From: Pseudomonas sp. B6002
GTDB taxonomy: Bacteria; Pseudomonadota; Gammaproteobacteria; Pseudomonadales; Pseudomonadaceae
Direction: 5' to 3'
NCBI RefSeq assembly: GCF_013385985.1
Contig: NZ_JACAOY010000018.1
Coordinates: 32,548 to 78,602 of the forward strand
DNA length: 46,055 bases
Below the pieces are notes generated by a model. It searched no databases. It worked only from the letters and a program-made list of their open reading frames with translations, and was not told the origin of the DNA. Each line of letters starts with the position of its first letter. Within the stretch, counting starts at the first letter, position 1. The position numbers were made by a program, and so were the translations under genes. This document shows positions 44,048 through 46,055 of the stretch, piece by piece.

Positions 44048-44938
44048 TTAAGCCTCGGCTTCAGCGAAGTGGGGATGATAATCGGTGGCTGGTTTTACGG
44101 TCACCTCAATCACCTCTGGGCCATACTTCTGCGCCAGGAAGCGTTCTCGATACAGGTAGAAGGCTGCATCGCAGACCCTCATGGTGAAGTAGGCGTTGAA
44201 ACCACCGCCCACAGCGGCTCCTACGACGGGAATTGTTTGTGCGAGTTTTGCTTTTGTGAGGCGTATCCCGAGGGCCTTGGCGATTTCTTGGATGATCTTG
44301 ACGAAGACGCTTTTCTCCAACTCCTTCCAGGCCACTTTCTTGGCGGCATCCTGAGAGATCTTGATCAATTGAGCCATGGCGAGTGCCTTGGAGGCGTCTG
44401 TGGGCGAGGAGGCCAGGCCAAGCACGTTGAAGGCGAATAGCCGCTCCTCCTGGCGCGTGGTATCAAAACCATAATAGGCGGCGTATTCGCCAATTGCCCG
44501 AAGGTTAAGCGTGATCAATGTCGGGATATCGACTGCAAGACCCGCTATACCCGCCATCCCGGCGCCAGCGCCTTCCACTAAAGCGATGCCTTTGTATTTG
44601 GCTCCGAGGAATCCAACGACTTTGTCAATCTGCTCTAGATCCAGGTCGTGGATGTCTTTGTGCGCGTTAACCGTGCTGTGCCCATCATCACGAAATTCTT
44701 CGAAAATGGCCTCTGGCCTGACACTCCACTGGGCCGCGTCGTGGCATACACTGGTTAAGCCTTCGATGGCACCTTGGATCGCGGGGCCGACGCCAGGCGT
44801 CTTGAGCAGGTAGTCGCCTGCTAGATCCAGTGGTTGGTTTATCACCTTCAGAGCTTGGCCGAACCAGCCAATGTCAGGCTCTTTCCAGTTGTGAATTTCC
44901 TTGAGTGCGTGTTTCTCGTATTTGCTCAGCTTTGACAT
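44048..44938 (-). CDS. EcsC family protein
   Basis: This is a 296-residue protein starting MSKLSKYEKHALKEIHNWKE. The EcsC pattern is present: a Gly/Ala-rich helical hairpin (ALVEGAGAGMAGIAGLAVDI, then PTLITLNLRAIGEYAAYYGF) and a second hydrophobic pair (TIPVVGAAVGGGFNAYFTMR). EcsC proteins are membrane-associated and of unclear function, reported near ABC exporters and in stress contexts. The ATG has AAAGGA seven to eight bases upstream. Lone leftward gene; the 274 bases to its right hold the TpsB promoter. Confidence 0.85.
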   Translation of the reverse strand: MSKLSKYEKHALKEIHNWKEPDIGWFGQALKVINQPLDLAGDYLLKTPGVGPAIQGAIEGLTSVCHDAAQWSVRPEAIFEEFRDDGHSTVNAHKDIHDLDLEQIDKVVGFLGAKYKGIALVEGAGAGMAGIAGLAVDIPTLITLNLRAIGEYAAYYGFDTTRQEERLFAFNVLGLASSPTDASKALAMAQLIKISQDAAKKVAWKELEKSVFVKIIQEIAKALGIRLTKAKLAQTIPVVGAAVGGGFNAYFTMRVCDAAFYLYRERFLAQKYGPEVIEVTVKPATDYHPHFAEAEA

Positions 44939-45154
44939 GCCGCGTCCTTTTGGAATGAATCAATCTTCAGTGATTTCAAAGTGCCATTATGTCGTGAGTG
45001 GTCGAATTTGTGTTGTCGAATTTTCAGGTGCATCGCCCTGCAAAAACGGCTGATCCAGTTAAGTGATTGATGCAAAACGATTAAATTTCTCGGTGTCAAC
45101 TACAAATGTTTCGACTCTGAAACAATTTCGTACATTTTATTGACGCCATCAAAA

Positions 45155-45188
45155 CGCCACCATAAGATCGCCGAAAACAATAGTGGCG
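45155..45188 (+). promoter_or_regulatory. Short inverted repeat in the TpsB leader
   Basis: CGCCAC (45155-45160) and GTGGCG (45183-45188) flank an A/T-rich stretch 25 to 58 bases before the TpsB start. A direct repeat GTCGAATTT also occurs at 45001 and 45015. Either may be regulatory; both are short. Confidence 0.25.
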
Positions 45189-45212
45189 TAAGGCTACTTA
45201 GAGGGATCTAAG

Positions 45213-46055
45213 ATGTGGCGTTCGGTACGTCGGACCAGGCTCGGCCTGCTGTCCGCTTTTTTTTGCCTGGGCACAGCCAGTTTGGCTCAAGGCGCCACTC
45301 CACCGAACACACCAGGCGTCACCGACCTGATCCGCGACCGCCAGGACCGCCTGCTCGAAGATCAGCAACGCCGCCTCGAAGAACTCAAAGACCTGCCCGG
45401 AAAAAGTGCCGCGCCAGCCAAGCCGGCAGCGCCTGCCGACACCCGCTGCTTCACCATCAACACCATCGAACTCACCGGCGCCGACGCGTTATCCGAAAGC
45501 GAGCGCAACAGCCTGCTCAAACCCTACATCGGCCAATGCCTCGGCGTGCCGCAGCTCAACGAGTTGCTCAAGGTCATCACCGACCATTACCTGAGCAAAG
45601 GCCTGGTCACCAGCCGCGCCTACCTGCCGCAACAGGACCTCTCCAGTGGCAACCTGAAGGTGCAGGTGATCGAAGGCCGCCTGGAAGGAATGAAGGGCGA
45701 AGAGGGCAGCGGTATCAGCGATCGCCAACTGGCCATGACCTTCTCCGGCAAACCCGGCGACCTGCTCAACCTGCGTGAAATCGAGCAGATGGTCGACCAG
45801 TTGAACCGCCTGCCGTCGAACCAGGCGCAGATGGAACTGGCCCCCGGCAAGGCCGTTGGTGGCAGCGACGTGTTGGTGAAGAACGTCCCACAGAAACCCT
45901 GGCGCGTCGGCCTGTCACGCCACAACGGTGGTCAGCGCAGCACCGGCGAACAGCAGTGGGGCGCGAGCCTGGACTGGGACAACCCACTCGGCCTAGCCGA
46001 TCAACTCTCCCTGCGTGGCGGCCATGATGCGGTCAGCGACCACCAGAAAACCTCG
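45213..46055 (+). CDS. TpsB (ShlB/FhaC/HecB-like) outer-membrane transporter, partial
   Basis: This frame is open from ATG 45213 to the window edge (281 codons), so the 3' end is missing. It starts MWRSVRRTRLGLLSAFFCLG with a signal peptide (cleavage near SLAQG). A charged helical segment (RDRQDRLLEDQQRRLEELK) is followed by a POTRA_2 domain (CFTINTIELTGADALSES, then YLSKGLVTSRAYLPQQDLSS). The start of the ShlB-type beta-barrel follows (VLVKNVPQKPWRVGLSRHNG). Two-partner secretion TpsB proteins export a large TpsA protein, usually encoded next door. A ribosome binding site GAGGG lies 9-12 bases before the start. Confidence 0.85.
   Translation, partial: MWRSVRRTRLGLLSAFFCLGTASLAQGATPPNTPGVTDLIRDRQDRLLEDQQRRLEELKDLPGKSAAPAKPAAPADTRCFTINTIELTGADALSESERNSLLKPYIGQCLGVPQLNELLKVITDHYLSKGLVTSRAYLPQQDLSSGNLKVQVIEGRLEGMKGEEGSGISDRQLAMTFSGKPGDLLNLREIEQMVDQLNRLPSNQAQMELAPGKAVGGSDVLVKNVPQKPWRVGLSRHNGGQRSTGEQQWGASLDWDNPLGLADQLSLRGGHDAVSDHQKTS

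Overview
This window looks like the chromosome of a Pseudomonas of the fluorescens group. The evidence is the gene content (mexEF-oprN, two-gene ku/ligD, azoR, ybiT, pssA, lpxO, an efeUOB-type operon), the high GC content with pseudomonad codon use, and a REP-like repeat of the kind common in fluorescens-group genomes at the left edge. No rRNA, tRNA, CRISPR array or intact insertion sequence is visible. Everything rests on reading the sequence; no database search was run.

Layout. 1-167: intergenic repeats. 168-3947: YjbR-like protein overlapping a LysR regulator, a succinate-semialdehyde-type dehydrogenase, and a divergent AraC regulator. 3913-8416: an MFS exporter divergent from azoR, then a secreted alpha/beta hydrolase convergent with a second MFS permease. 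8488-12983: a 1113-residue XRE/STAND-like ATPase divergent from a gene of unknown family; their shared promoter carries four CTGA motifs exactly 11 bp apart. 13072-17529: ybiT (ABC-F), a third MFS permease, a methyltransferase and a small TIGR03067-like protein. 17807-22057: lpxO (lipid A hydroxylase, with a possible PhoP box) and the ku-ligD end-joining operon. 22242-26336: a small exported protein with an aldose dehydrogenase, a DUF1348 protein with its TetR regulator, and pssA. 26399-30621: a ferrous-iron uptake operon efeU-efeO-efeB plus a second EfeO-like gene (efeM type) behind a clear Fur box. 30841-31857: an AraC-type regulator.

31860-36580 is the accessory patch. It has lower GC and holds a 1085-residue toxin-like protein. 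Its C-terminus carries a Cys-His-Asp set with papain-like spacing, as in the Pasteurella toxin C3 domain. It is followed by gene debris: an orphan C-terminus, a deleted second copy of oprN, a fragment, and a 53-codon ORF with a strong ribosome binding site.

36657-42505 is the mexE-mexF-oprN efflux operon, with a MexT-type nod box upstream of mexE; mexT itself is not here. The right end holds a fatty-acid-hydroxylase-like membrane protein, a tiny ORF overlapping a four-helix membrane protein, an EcsC-family protein, and the start of a TpsB (ShlB/FhaC) outer-membrane transporter that runs off the window.

The best candidates for something undescribed are the toxin-like protein with its debris field, and the XRE/ATPase regulator with its unknown divergent partner and phased operator.
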